From G963666705 sp963666705 (GTDB taxonomy: Bacteria > Pseudomonadota > Alphaproteobacteria > CADEGL01), in the NCBI GenBank assembly GCA_963666705.2, contig CAXXKO010000026.1:186001-250000 (forward strand): 64,000 nt of DNA, in the 5' to 3' direction. The first letter of the stretch is position 1. Each line of letters starts with the position of its first letter. Of this stretch, positions 49,644-58,472 are shown one piece after another. Below the pieces are notes generated by a model. The model was not told the DNA's origin. It did no database searches and saw only the letters and a list, made by a program, of their open reading frames with translations. Position numbers and translations under genes: made by a program.

Positions 49644-50718
49644 CGTCCCTATCCGGTTAAGGCAGGTCGTGCGCCCTGGGGTTGCAAGCCGTGGATCAAC
49701 TGGCGGTATGTGATGGTTGGCCGGGCCATGGCGCGGCTCAGGACGAAGTCGCCGAGGTCGTCGATCCGCCGGCGGCGGTTGAAGCGATAGGCCCATTCCC
49801 GGCCATAGCGCGGCAAGTGCTTGGCGCTGACGCCATGGTAGGTGCCGTTGAGCCAGGTCTTGAGGTTGCTGAACAGGACGTGGATGATCGGCATCTGCGT
49901 CTCGGCGTTCTTGCCTTGGCCTTGGACGGTGGGCTGGTGCCGGTAGACGGCGCCGAGCCCGGCATAGCCCTTGAAATCGTCGGTCAGCAGGCGCGCGCCC
50001 GGCGTCACGGCGGCCCGCACGAAGCCGCCGAGCTGCTCGGCATTGGCCCGGGGCAGGATGGCAAGCCGCGCCCGGCCGGCGACGAAGCCGCTGCCCTCGA
50101 CCCCCTTGCCCGGCGCCACCGCCACCTTCTCCACCGCCAGCACGAGCAGGCTCTTGTTGGCATTGGCCATCCCGCGGCCCCGGCTCTCGGGCTTGCCGCG
50201 CCCGCCGTAGTAGCTCTCATCGACCTCGACCATGCCGTCCAGCAACGCATCCGGCCGCTCCGCCAAGCCATGGCGCAGCTTGTGAGCCATCAGCCATGCG
50301 GTCTCATAGCGAAGCCCCAGCTCGCGCGCCAGGAACAGGGCCGAGACCCCGCGCTTGTCCCGCCCCATCAACCACGCCGCCAGGAACCATTTGGGCAACG
50401 GTGTGCGGGTGCGGTGGAAGATGGTTCCCGCCGTCACCGACTCTTGACGACCGCAAGCCGCGCATTCGAAGACGCGCGCCCGCGCCTTGTGCCGATAGCC
50501 CCGCCGGTGCCCGCAGCGGGCGCACGCAAACCCAGACGGCCAGCGTCGATCCGCCAAGGCCAGGATGCACGATTCCTCGTCTCGGTAGCGCTCTTGGAAC
50601 GTCAACAAGCCGCTCATGCCCTGTCTCCCGACCAATCCTCAGAGGCGGGAACAGTACACCCTTAGAGCGAACATATAAAGAACACTCGGTCGCTACCTGC
50701 ATTAACCGGATAGGGACG
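49644..50718 (-). mobile_element. Complete IS1595-family element with 8-bp target duplication
   Basis: 1075 bp with 24-bp terminal repeats differing at one position (CGTCCCTATCCGGTTAA(G/T)GC at each end). Direct duplication TTAAATAG flanks it at 49636-49643 and 50719-50726. Intact duplication and single-mismatch termini suggest a recent insertion. Removing it rejoins the upstream region of the NTPase-TPR gene. Confidence 0.93.
49649..50617 (-). CDS. IS1595-family transposase
   Basis: 322 residues, intact. N-terminal zinc ribbon CARCGHRRGYRHKARARVFECAACG, helix LARELGLRYETAWLMAHKLR, then ISXO2-type DDE domain with VEVDESYYGGRGK, LLTDDFKGYAGLG and the distal segment SNLKTWLNGTYHGVSAKHLPRYGREWAYRFNRR (catalytic His/Asn-Glu region). 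The stop codon lies inside the left terminal repeat. GGGAGACAGGGC precedes the start. Confidence 0.94.
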   Translation of the reverse strand: MSGLLTFQERYRDEESCILALADRRWPSGFACARCGHRRGYRHKARARVFECAACGRQESVTAGTIFHRTRTPLPKWFLAAWLMGRDKRGVSALFLARELGLRYETAWLMAHKLRHGLAERPDALLDGMVEVDESYYGGRGKPESRGRGMANANKSLLVLAVEKVAVAPGKGVEGSGFVAGRARLAILPRANAEQLGGFVRAAVTPGARLLTDDFKGYAGLGAVYRHQPTVQGQGKNAETQMPIIHVLFSNLKTWLNGTYHGVSAKHLPRYGREWAYRFNRRRRIDDLGDFVLSRAMARPTITYRQLIHGLQPQGARPALTG

Positions 50719-50757
50719 TTAAATAGTAACGGTTGGACTGGATCGGGCTGCGTAGCG

Positions 50758-53402
50758 ATGGACTTTCGGCCCTGGGTTGAGAAATGGCTGCCGGCGGTGG
50801 TGCAGCCTCTTGGCCTGTCTGAGGCGGGCAAGCTGATCGTCAAGCCGCTTGTCGCGCAAAGGCGGGCCGAGGCGCTGTTCAGGTCGACGCGGCGGGCATC
50901 ACCGTCCTACCAGTCGGTCGCGTCGCTGTTGCATCCGGAGCGCTCTCCGGTCCCCTTCGGCTACCGCGACGACGACCTCCGGATGCTTGAGGACTGGTGC
51001 CACGACGACTCGTCGGGGTGGGTCGCGTGGAAGCTGGTGACAGGTGAGACGGGACGCGGCAAGACGCGCCTGCTGATGCGGCTGGTGGAAGTTCTCCGCG
51101 ACATGATGGACCGGCAGTGGCGCGCCGGCTTCCTCGATATGACGGCTCTGCGCGCCGATCCTGGGGCGTTGCTCTGCTTCTATCACCTGCCGGGCGACCT
51201 CTTGTTCGTGGTCGATTACGCTGAGCGATTTGAGGCGGAGGTCCACGCCACCCTCAAGTCATCGCTGGCCCTGGCCGACGCGGGGGCTGAGCGACGAATC
51301 CGCGTCGTGCTGATATCGCGCCGGGAATCGGAGCTTTGGCAAAGCATCGCCGACAGCGACATGGACATCGGCGATGTCATGTCCGGGGACGGCTTCTCGC
51401 GCTACGAGCCGCTACCCCTCGGCCGCGACCCATCGGCCCGCAAGGGTATTTTCGACGACGCTTATGCCGCGTTCGAAGATCATTTCGGCGAGGAGCGACC
51501 CCTGGCGAAACGGCCGGACTTGAGCCGCCGCGGGTTCGAGGAGGCCATTCTCATCCACATGGCCGCCCTGTCGCTCCACCAGGGAGAAATATCCGCCGGC
51601 GATGTGTCCGAGGAAGCATTGCTCGACTGGGTGCTATCCCGGGAGAAGCGGCATTGGAGCGAGACGATCGACAAAAGGGATGAACTCCCTAGTTCCCTCA
51701 AGCGTGCGCCTATCGCACAGGCGGCCGCCTGCCTGACGCTCGTCTCCTTGGGCGCCGGCATTCGAGATCGCGACCAGGCGATTGCAGGCTTGCGGCAATG
51801 TCCGCTGCTATCGGGCGTCGCCGGCCCCGCGCTCTCCGCCGTGGCCGATCTGTTTCACGACCTCTATCCTGGGCCGGGATGGGTCAACGGCGTGACGCCC
51901 GACCTGATCGGGACTTATCTGCTGAACGCCGCCGAGGACGATTTCGCCGCGAGCCTTATGGGTGGATTGAGTGAGACCGAGGCCACCAACGGCCTCACCA
52001 AGCTGAACTGGGTCGCCCAGCGCTGGCCCGAGTCCGGGCGCCGCAAGCTGGAGAGCGCCATCGCCGCCAACCCGGCGCGCGTCATCCCCCTCGCTGTGCG
52101 CGTGGCGGTGGAATCAGGCGACCCCATCGGACAGATCGCGGCCGGTTGGCTCCAGGGCCATCCCGACGCTGCGCTGGCGCGGAGCTTGGCCCAAGAATTT
52201 CCTATCCGACGACGGCGTTGCGGGTACTGGCCGAAGTTGTGGACGGTATCCTCTACGCCGCGACGGTGGGCGACGAGGAAGAAGCCGTGCTCGCCGAACG
52301 CGCGAGGCTTGCCACAAACCGCGCCGTCCGCCTGTCCGAATTGGGCCGGCGCGAGGAGGCGCTGGAGAGCGCCCGCGAGGCGGCCGAGCTATACCGCGCC
52401 CTGGTCGAGGCCCGCCCCGATACCTTCCTCCCCGACCTCGCCGCCTCCCTCAGCAACCTCGCGGTCATGCTGAGCGAACTCGGCCACCGCGAGGAGGCCC
52501 TCGAACGGGCGCGCGAGGCGGCCGAGCTTTACCGCGCCCTGGCCGAGGCCCGGCCCGACGTCTTCCGCCCCGACCTCGCGTTGTCCCTCAACAACCTCGC
52601 GAACGGGCTGAGCGACGTCGGCTACCGCGAGGAGGCGCTCAAATGGGCGCGCGAGGCGGCCGAGCTGTACCGCGCCCTGGCCGAGGCCCGCCCCGACGCC
52701 CTCCGCCCCGACCTCGCCATGTCCCTCAACAACCTCGCGAACAGGCTGAGCGCCCTCGGCCACCGCGAGGAGGCCCTCGAAAGGGCGCACGAGGCGGCCG
52801 AGCTTTACCGCGCCCTGGCCGAGGCCCGCCCCGACGCCTTCCGCCCATATCTCGCTGGCTCCCTCAACAACCTCGCGGCCTGGCTGAGCGCCCTCGGCCA
52901 CCGCGAGGAGGCGCTCGAACGGGCGCGCGAGGCGGTGGACATCCGCCGCGCCCTGGTCGAGGCCCGGCCCGACGTCTTCCGCCCCGACCTCGCGTTGTCC
53001 CTCAACAACCTCGCGACCATGCTGAGCGACCTCGGCCACCGCGAGGAGGCCCTCGAACGGGCGCGTGAGGCGGTGGACATCCACCGCGCCCTGGCCGAGG
53101 CCCGCCCCGACGCCTTCCGCCCCAACCTCGCCATGTCCCTCGGCACCTTGACCAACTGTTTGACCGCGTCGGGTTACAGGGAAGAGGCGTTGCGGTCCAT
53201 CCAAGACGGCGTCGCCACGCTGCAATCGTTGTTCCTCGCGTCTCCTGGGGCGTTCGCGCCGCTCATGGCGAAGCTGGTCTCACTCTATGCAAGATTGGCG
53301 GAGGAGATGGGCACCGAACCCGACGCAACGTTGCTGGCGCCCATCATCTCTGCCTTCCAATCTCTGGAATCCGCCCCAGAGGACACCGCCGCTGAGGACT
53401 AG
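50758..53402 (+). pseudogene. P-loop NTPase with C-terminal tandem TPRs (STAND-like), frameshifted
   Basis: Two frames together give about 881 residues. Residues 1-480: helical N-terminus, Walker A GETGRGKT (96-103), Walker B LLFVVDYAE (148-156) and a sensor-like strand RVVLISRRES, then helical winged-helix-like regions. After a break at the TTT run 52198-52200 (one extra T restores EFSYPTTALRVL), the C-terminus has six well-conserved and one degenerate 46-residue TPR units (138 bp each). This is the layout of STAND-type signalling or defence ATPases. The ATG at 50758 is 31 bp after the IS1595 target duplication, so its promoter may have been displaced. No effector domain is visible at the N-terminus. 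Confidence 0.72.
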
Positions 53403-53437
53403 CCGTCCCGCCAACGACCGCCCCACCGCGGGCGCGC

Positions 53438-54037
53438 TCAGCCCGCGAATACCTCAATCCGCAGCGGGGTGGACTTGCCGCCGTTGATGCGCTCGCTCGA
53501 GCACGCGGTGAGAATGAGGATGATGTCCATCTCGGCGCGCAACTCGATGTGGTCGCCGGGCTTGCTGAGGGTGCCGGTCACGTCGATGGAGAGGTCGTCG
53601 CGGGCCGGGGAGTTCTGGAAGACGTTGACCGGGTCGGGCACGATACGGTGGGAGAGGCCAGCCTCTTCGGCGCAGGCCAGGTAGTTCTCGCGGCAGTTGG
53701 GGTGGTCGTGCTGGCCGCGGGAGGCGTAGAGCTCCCGGTCGCAGGGGGCCATGAGCATGTCGTGCGGCCCGGGGGAGCGATCGGCGAGGAAGGTGAGCAC
53801 CGGGCGGTGGCGGCTCGAATGGAAGACGCCGCCCACTTCGGGGAAGAGGGTCGCGCCTATCATCCGGGTCACGGCCGCGCTCAGGAACTCCGTGTGGTCG
53901 GCCTGAGAGAGGGCGAAGAGGTCGCCGATCTGCTGGCCCTCCATATCGGTGATGCGGATGCGCTCCCCCGCCGCGACTTCGACCGCCCGGCCCTCGTAGC
54001 CCGGCACCACCACCGTCACTCTCGCCTCTTTGGTCAT
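53438..54037 (-). CDS. DUF1989 (urea carboxylase-associated) family protein
   Basis: 199 residues with family landmarks ITDMEGQQIGDLFAL, ADRSPGPHDMLMAPCDRELYASRG, CRENYLACAEEAGL, PDPVNVFQNSP and ILILTACSSERINGG. The family is cupin-like and often sits near urea carboxylase or aminomethyl transfer genes, but its chemistry is unsettled. The ATG overlaps the stop of the phosphoglycerate mutase gene (ATGA), so the two are co-translated. Confidence 0.87.
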   Translation of the reverse strand: MTKEARVTVVVPGYEGRAVEVAAGERIRITDMEGQQIGDLFALSQADHTEFLSAAVTRMIGATLFPEVGGVFHSSRHRPVLTFLADRSPGPHDMLMAPCDRELYASRGQHDHPNCRENYLACAEEAGLSHRIVPDPVNVFQNSPARDDLSIDVTGTLSKPGDHIELRAEMDIILILTACSSERINGGKSTPLRIEVFAG

Positions 54038-54756
54038 GAGCTCGTCTCCTCTCCGCTGCGTTCCCCGGCGTCCAGATAGTAGTGCCGGGTCGGTTTCAAC
54101 GCCCCGTCCAGCTCGTAGACGAGTGGCACGCCGGTGGGGATCTCGACGCCGGGGATGTCTTCGTCCGAGATGCCGTCCAGATGCTTGACCAGGGCGCGCA
54201 GGCTGTTGCCGTGGGCCGAGACGAGCACCCGCTCCCCCGCCCGGACCCGGGGCGCGATGGCCGCTTCCCAATAGGGCAGGACGCGGGCGACCGTGTCGGC
54301 GAGGCTTTCGGCGAGGGGCACTTCCTCTGGCGCGAGGCCAGAATAGCGGCGGTCGCCGCCGGCATGGCGCGGGTCACTGGCGGTGAGCGCAGGGGGCGGG
54401 GTGGCGTAGCCGCGGCGCCAGACGAACACCTCGTCGTCCCCGTACTCGGCCGCCGTCTCTGCCTTGTCGAGGCCCTGGAGGGCGCCGTAATGGCGCTCGT
54501 TGAGGCGCCAGTGCTTCTCGACCGGCAGCCACGTCCGGTCCATCTCCTCCAGTGCAATCCACAGGGTGCGGATGGCGCGCGTGAGGACGGAAGTGAAGCA
54601 AAAGTCGAAGTCGAGCCCCGCGCGCGCGAGCGCCTTGCCGGCGGCCCGCGCCTCGGCCACCCCCTTATCCGAGAGGCCCACGTCCGTCCAGCCCGTGAAC
54701 CGGTTCTCCTTGTTCCACACGCTCTGGCCGTGGCGCAGCAGGACGAGATCGATCAC
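54034..54756 (-). CDS. gpmA: 2,3-bisphosphoglycerate-dependent phosphoglycerate mutase
   Basis: About 240 residues, full length. Catalytic phosphohistidine in LLRHGQSVWN, FTGWTDVGLSDKG, LNERHYGALQGLDKAETA and the second histidine in VLVSAHGNSLRALVKHLDG. Interconverts 3- and 2-phosphoglycerate. The GTG at 54756 is preferred because AAGGAAAG lies at proper spacing; a TTG at 54774 would add six residues. Overlap with the DUF1989 gene is unusual for gpmA. Confidence 0.9.
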   Translation of the reverse strand: MIDLVLLRHGQSVWNKENRFTGWTDVGLSDKGVAEARAAGKALARAGLDFDFCFTSVLTRAIRTLWIALEEMDRTWLPVEKHWRLNERHYGALQGLDKAETAAEYGDDEVFVWRRGYATPPPALTASDPRHAGGDRRYSGLAPEEVPLAESLADTVARVLPYWEAAIAPRVRAGERVLVSAHGNSLRALVKHLDGISDEDIPGVEIPTGVPLVYELDGALKPTRHYYLDAGERSGEETSS

Positions 54757-54906
54757 GGGCGCGCTTTCCTTCAATCCGGGCCTTCAATCCGAGCGGCCGC
54801 GAGTATAGCCGCGCGGCGCCGGCACGAAAGCCTGTACGGGCATTGTTTCCCGCCTAGGCGCACGGATATGCTCGCGCGGAATCGAGACACGGGGCGGGAG
54901 GGTGTC

Positions 54907-56043
54907 ATGGCCGCGCGCGAATGCGACTTTCTCATCATCGGCGCGGGCATCGCCGGGGCCTCGGCGGGCTACCGCCTGGCCGAGCACGGCAGGGTCATCC
55001 TGCTCGAGCGCGAGGACCGGCCCGGCTACCACACCACCGGGCGCTCGGTCGCCGTCTATACCGAGGCCTACGGCCCCTACGTCATCCGCGCGCTCGCCAT
55101 CGCCGGCGGGACCTTCTTCACGGGCCCGCCCGAGGGCTTCACCGAGATCCCGCTCTGCCACCCCCACGGCCTCATGTTCGTCGCCCGCGAGGACCAGCGC
55201 ACCATCCTCGAGGTAGCCCTCGCGGCCGTCCAGGATCTCTCGGCCGACATCCACGCCATCAGCGTCGAGGAGGCGGTGCGCCGGGTGCCCGTGCTGCGGC
55301 TCGATTACCTGGCCGCCGCCTTCTTCGATCCCAACACCATGGCCCTCGACGTGGACGCCATCCACCAGGGCTACCTGCGCGGCCTGCGCCAGCGCGGCGG
55401 CGCGGTGGTGACGGACGCGGAGGCCCTCGGCCTGGCGCGCAAGGACGGCCTGTGGCGGGTCGAGACCCCGGCCGGCGCCTTCGCCGCGCCCGTGGTCGTC
55501 AACGCGGCCGGGGCCTGGGCCGACATGGTGGCGGGGCTCGCCGGCGCGCGCCCCATCCATATCGTGCCCAAGCGGCGCACGGTGATCGCCTTCGCCCCGC
55601 CCGCGGGCATGGAGACGGCGGGCTGGCCCGTGATCTTCGATACCCAGGAGGAGTTCTACTTCAAGGCCGATGCCGGCACGATCCTCGGCTCCCCGGCCGA
55701 CGAGACCCCGGTCCCGCCCCAGGACGCCCAGCCCGAGGAGATCGACATCGCCCTCACGGTCGACCGCATCGAGCGCGCCACGACCATGAAGGTGTGCCGC
55801 ATCATCAGGAGCTGGGCCGGCCTGCGTAGCTTCGTGGGCGACGGCGTGCCCGTGGTGGGGTTCGAGCCCGGCCTCGACGGCTTCTTCTGGTGCGCGGGCC
55901 AGGGCGGCTACGGCATCGAGACCTCGGCCGGGCTGAGCCGCGCGGCCGCGGCCCTGGCGCGCGGCGAGGAATTGCCCGAGGACATCGCCGCCCTGGGCGT
56001 CACAAGCGCCGACCTGGCGCCCGAGCGGCTATGGGACGATTGA
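54907..56043 (+). CDS. DAO-family FAD-dependent oxidoreductase
   Basis: 378-residue flavoprotein of the D-amino-acid oxidase/glycine oxidase superfamily. N-terminal FLIIGAGIAGASAGYRLAEHG, then HTTGRSVAVYTEAYGP, VVVNAAGAWADMVAGLAG in the middle and the C-terminal FFWCAGQGGYGIETSAGLSRAAA. Substrate probably an amino acid or hydroxy acid; not assignable. GGGAGGGTG precedes the start. Plus-strand single gene converging on the acyl-CoA dehydrogenase. Confidence 0.89.
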   Translation: MAARECDFLIIGAGIAGASAGYRLAEHGRVILLEREDRPGYHTTGRSVAVYTEAYGPYVIRALAIAGGTFFTGPPEGFTEIPLCHPHGLMFVAREDQRTILEVALAAVQDLSADIHAISVEEAVRRVPVLRLDYLAAAFFDPNTMALDVDAIHQGYLRGLRQRGGAVVTDAEALGLARKDGLWRVETPAGAFAAPVVVNAAGAWADMVAGLAGARPIHIVPKRRTVIAFAPPAGMETAGWPVIFDTQEEFYFKADAGTILGSPADETPVPPQDAQPEEIDIALTVDRIERATTMKVCRIIRSWAGLRSFVGDGVPVVGFEPGLDGFFWCAGQGGYGIETSAGLSRAAAALARGEELPEDIAALGVTSADLAPERLWDD

Positions 56044-56053
56044 CCCGAGCCGG

Positions 56054-57214
56054 CTATCTACCCAGCCCCAGGCGGTTGGCGATGTTGTTCTTCTGGATGT
56101 CGCTCGAGCCGCCGACGATGGGGAAGAGCAGGATGTCGCGGGCGTAGCGCTCCATATCGTGGCCGGCGACGAGCCCGTAGGCGCCGAGCACCCGCTGGCA
56201 GGACAGCACCACGTCCTGCGCCGTCTCGCACACGAAGAGCTTGGCCATCGAGGTCTCGACGGCGCAGGGCCGGTCCCGGTCGGCGAGGCCGGCCGCGTGG
56301 TAGAGCACGAGGCGCGCCGCGAGGAGGCCCGTGCGCGCATCAGCGAGGGCGTGGCGTACCGACTGGTGGGCGGCGATGGGGCGCCCGAACTGCTCGCGCT
56401 CCCCCGCATAGCGCCAGGCGTCCTCGACGGCCGCCTCGGCGATGCCGAGCGCCATGGCCGCCACCTCGAGGCGCTCCACATCGAGGGCCGGGCCGGCGAG
56501 GAGGGACCAGCCCTGGTTCCAACCGTCTTCGCCGCCGACCAGGTTCGCCACCGGCACCTCGACGCCGTCGAACACGACCTCGTTGAGGGCCGGCCCGCGC
56601 ATGCCGATGGCGTCGAAGCGCGTGATCGTCACGCCGGGCGCATCGGGCGGGACGAGGACGAGCGAGAGGTTGGCGTGGCGCGGCGCCTCGGGGTCGCTGC
56701 GCACCAGGGTATAGATATAGTCGGCGTGCTCCGCCCCGGTGCAGAAGCGCTTGGTGCCGTCGATACGGATGTGCTTCCCATGGCGCTCAGCGCGGGTGCG
56801 CACGCTCGCCAAATCCGCGCCAGCGTCGGGCTCGGTCAGGCCGTAGGCGAGGAACATCTCGCCCCTGGCGAATCGTGGCAGCAGATCCCGCTTCTGCGCC
56901 TGTGTGCCCGCGGCGAGGATGTTCATGCCGCCGTAGCAGGCCGCCATGATGTAGGGCACGGCGAGGGCGAGGCTGCGCTTTGAAAGCTCCTCGATCGTGG
57001 CCATGGCGGCATGGATGTCGCGCCCGGCGCCACCGTACTCTTCCGGGATGGTGAGGCCCATGACCCCCATGGAAGCGAGCTTCGCCGCCGCCTCGCGGGG
57101 GAAGACCTCTTCCCGGTCCCAGGCCCGCGCCGTCTCGCGCGGCACCTCCTCGGCGACGAAGCGGCGCAGGCTCTCGCGCAGGATCGTGACGTGCTCGGGC
57201 TCGGCGTAATCCAT
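56054..57214 (-). CDS. Acyl-CoA dehydrogenase
   Basis: 386-residue FAD enzyme. AYGLTEPDAGADLASVRTRAE is the flavin signature, FDAIGMRGPALNEVVFDGVEVP the beta domain, and C-terminal PIVGGSSDIQKNNIANRLGLG. The residue corresponding to the MCAD-type catalytic glutamate is glycine (VGGSSDIQ), as in isovaleryl-CoA-type dehydrogenases where the base sits elsewhere, so absence there is not evidence of inactivity. Begins 20 bp after the enoyl-CoA hydratase, with which it shares an operon. Confidence 0.9.
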   Translation of the reverse strand: MDYAEPEHVTILRESLRRFVAEEVPRETARAWDREEVFPREAAAKLASMGVMGLTIPEEYGGAGRDIHAAMATIEELSKRSLALAVPYIMAACYGGMNILAAGTQAQKRDLLPRFARGEMFLAYGLTEPDAGADLASVRTRAERHGKHIRIDGTKRFCTGAEHADYIYTLVRSDPEAPRHANLSLVLVPPDAPGVTITRFDAIGMRGPALNEVVFDGVEVPVANLVGGEDGWNQGWSLLAGPALDVERLEVAAMALGIAEAAVEDAWRYAGEREQFGRPIAAHQSVRHALADARTGLLAARLVLYHAAGLADRDRPCAVETSMAKLFVCETAQDVVLSCQRVLGAYGLVAGHDMERYARDILLFPIVGGSSDIQKNNIANRLGLGR

Positions 57215-57234
57215 GGCGCCGGCCACGGTGCGCC

Positions 57235-58029
57235 TCAGCCGCCGGTGAAGCTGGGCCGGCGCTTCTCGCGGAAGGCGTTCACGGCCTCCTGGTGGTCGGC
57301 CGTGAAGTTGGTCAGGGATTCATAGGCGATGCTGGCGTCCATCACGCTGTGGGCGATCTGCTTGAGGGCGATGTTGACGCTGGTCTTGGAATACCGGATC
57401 GCCTGGGTCGCCCCCCGGTCGAGGCGCTCGGCGAACGCGTAGACCCGCGCTTCCAGTTCCTCGTCGACGACGGCGTGGTTGATGAGGCCGATGCGCTCCG
57501 CCTCCTGCGCGCTCACCTGCGCGCCAGTCATGAGGTACTCCTTGGCCCGGGCGTAACCAACGAGCTGGGGCCAGATGATGGCCCCGCCATCGCCGGCGAC
57601 GAGGCCGACGCTCACGTGGGGGTCGGCGATGATCGCGCTCTGGCCGGCGAAGATCACGTCGCAGAAGAGGGCGATGGTGGCGCCGAGGCCCATGGCCGGG
57701 CCGTTGACGCTGGCGATGATGGGCTTCTCGCAGTCGAGCAGGCCGAAGACGATCTTCTTGCCCTCGACGCGGGTGTGCTCCCACACCGCCCCATCATCGA
57801 TCATCTCCTGCATCCAGCCGATGTCGCCGCCGGCGGAGAAGGCCCGCCCCGCGCCGGTCAGCACGATGATGTCCGCTTCCGGGTCCATGGCCACGTCGTA
57901 GAAGACGCGCGAGAGCTCCTCGTGCATGACCGCGTCGACGGCGTTCAGCTTCTCGGGCCGGCTCATGGTCACGGTCAGGATGCGCCCGCGGCGCTCGAAC
58001 AGGATGGTCTTGTAGTCGTCGTAGCTCAT
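57235..58029 (-). CDS. Enoyl-CoA hydratase/isomerase family protein
   Basis: 264-residue crotonase-fold protein. Oxyanion-hole and CoA motifs: LTGAGRAFSAGGDIGWM and IASVNGPAMGLGATIALFCDVIFAGQSA; then ADPHVSVGLVAGDGGAIIWPQLVG. The first glutamate of the hydratase pair is not obvious (GDGGA in place of GCDGG-E type), so isomerase or other crotonase chemistry remains possible. GGGGAGGGG before the start. Paired with an acyl-CoA dehydrogenase, suggesting degradation of a specific acyl-CoA. Confidence 0.89.
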   Translation of the reverse strand: MSYDDYKTILFERRGRILTVTMSRPEKLNAVDAVMHEELSRVFYDVAMDPEADIIVLTGAGRAFSAGGDIGWMQEMIDDGAVWEHTRVEGKKIVFGLLDCEKPIIASVNGPAMGLGATIALFCDVIFAGQSAIIADPHVSVGLVAGDGGAIIWPQLVGYARAKEYLMTGAQVSAQEAERIGLINHAVVDEELEARVYAFAERLDRGATQAIRYSKTSVNIALKQIAHSVMDASIAYESLTNFTADHQEAVNAFREKRRPSFTGG

Positions 58030-58159
58030 GGTGGCCCCTCCCCAGGGTGGTAGCATTCCGTTGATTGCTCATTCTGGCACGGCGCGATCACGCACGAAAG
58101 CGCGCGCCCTCTACTCTTGGCGGGAGGGCCGTATTCGTGGGCGCACAACTTGAGCCCGA

Positions 58160-58390
58160 TTACGCGGAGACGACTTCCTCGCGAGTGAGCCACGCCGCGT
58201 AGGCGAGAGCCTGACGAACGTCCGCCTCCTCGAGATCGGGGTAATCCCCGAGAATATCGGCGTTGCTGCGACCCTCCGCGACGAGGGAAACCACCAACCC
58301 GACGGTGATCCGCAACCCGCGTATGCAAGCGCGTCCGCCCATGACGTCCGAATCGAAGGTGATGCGGTCGAACCGGGTGCTCTCGGTCAT
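58160..58390 (-). CDS. DUF433 antitoxin-like protein, without visible toxin
   Basis: 76 residues matching the DUF433 (VapB45-type) helix-turn-helix pattern: FDRITFDSDVMGGRACIRGLRITVGLVVSLVAEGRSNADILGDYPDLEEADVRQALAYAAWL. Such genes usually precede a DUF5615 PIN-like toxin on the same strand. Here the next 130 bp downstream hold no such start, and the next gene is enoyl-CoA hydratase. It is therefore an orphan antitoxin or a decayed pair. GAGGGAGG precedes the start. Confidence 0.85.
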   Translation of the reverse strand: MTESTRFDRITFDSDVMGGRACIRGLRITVGLVVSLVAEGRSNADILGDYPDLEEADVRQALAYAAWLTREEVVSA

Positions 58391-58472
58391 GAAGCCTCCC
58401 TCTGCGACCTGACGATGTCTCATATCGTTGCATGGCTTGGCGCGCGGCGTCCACAGGCCGGCCCATGACATG

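Noticed and set aside
52317..53250. CRISPR-like regular repetition
   Set aside because: The 138-bp period encodes TPR units in frame with no unique spacers.
56054..57214. Inactive acyl-CoA dehydrogenase because the C-terminal catalytic glutamate is glycine
   Set aside because: Isovaleryl-CoA-type members place the base in another helix, so the substitution alone is not evidence of loss.
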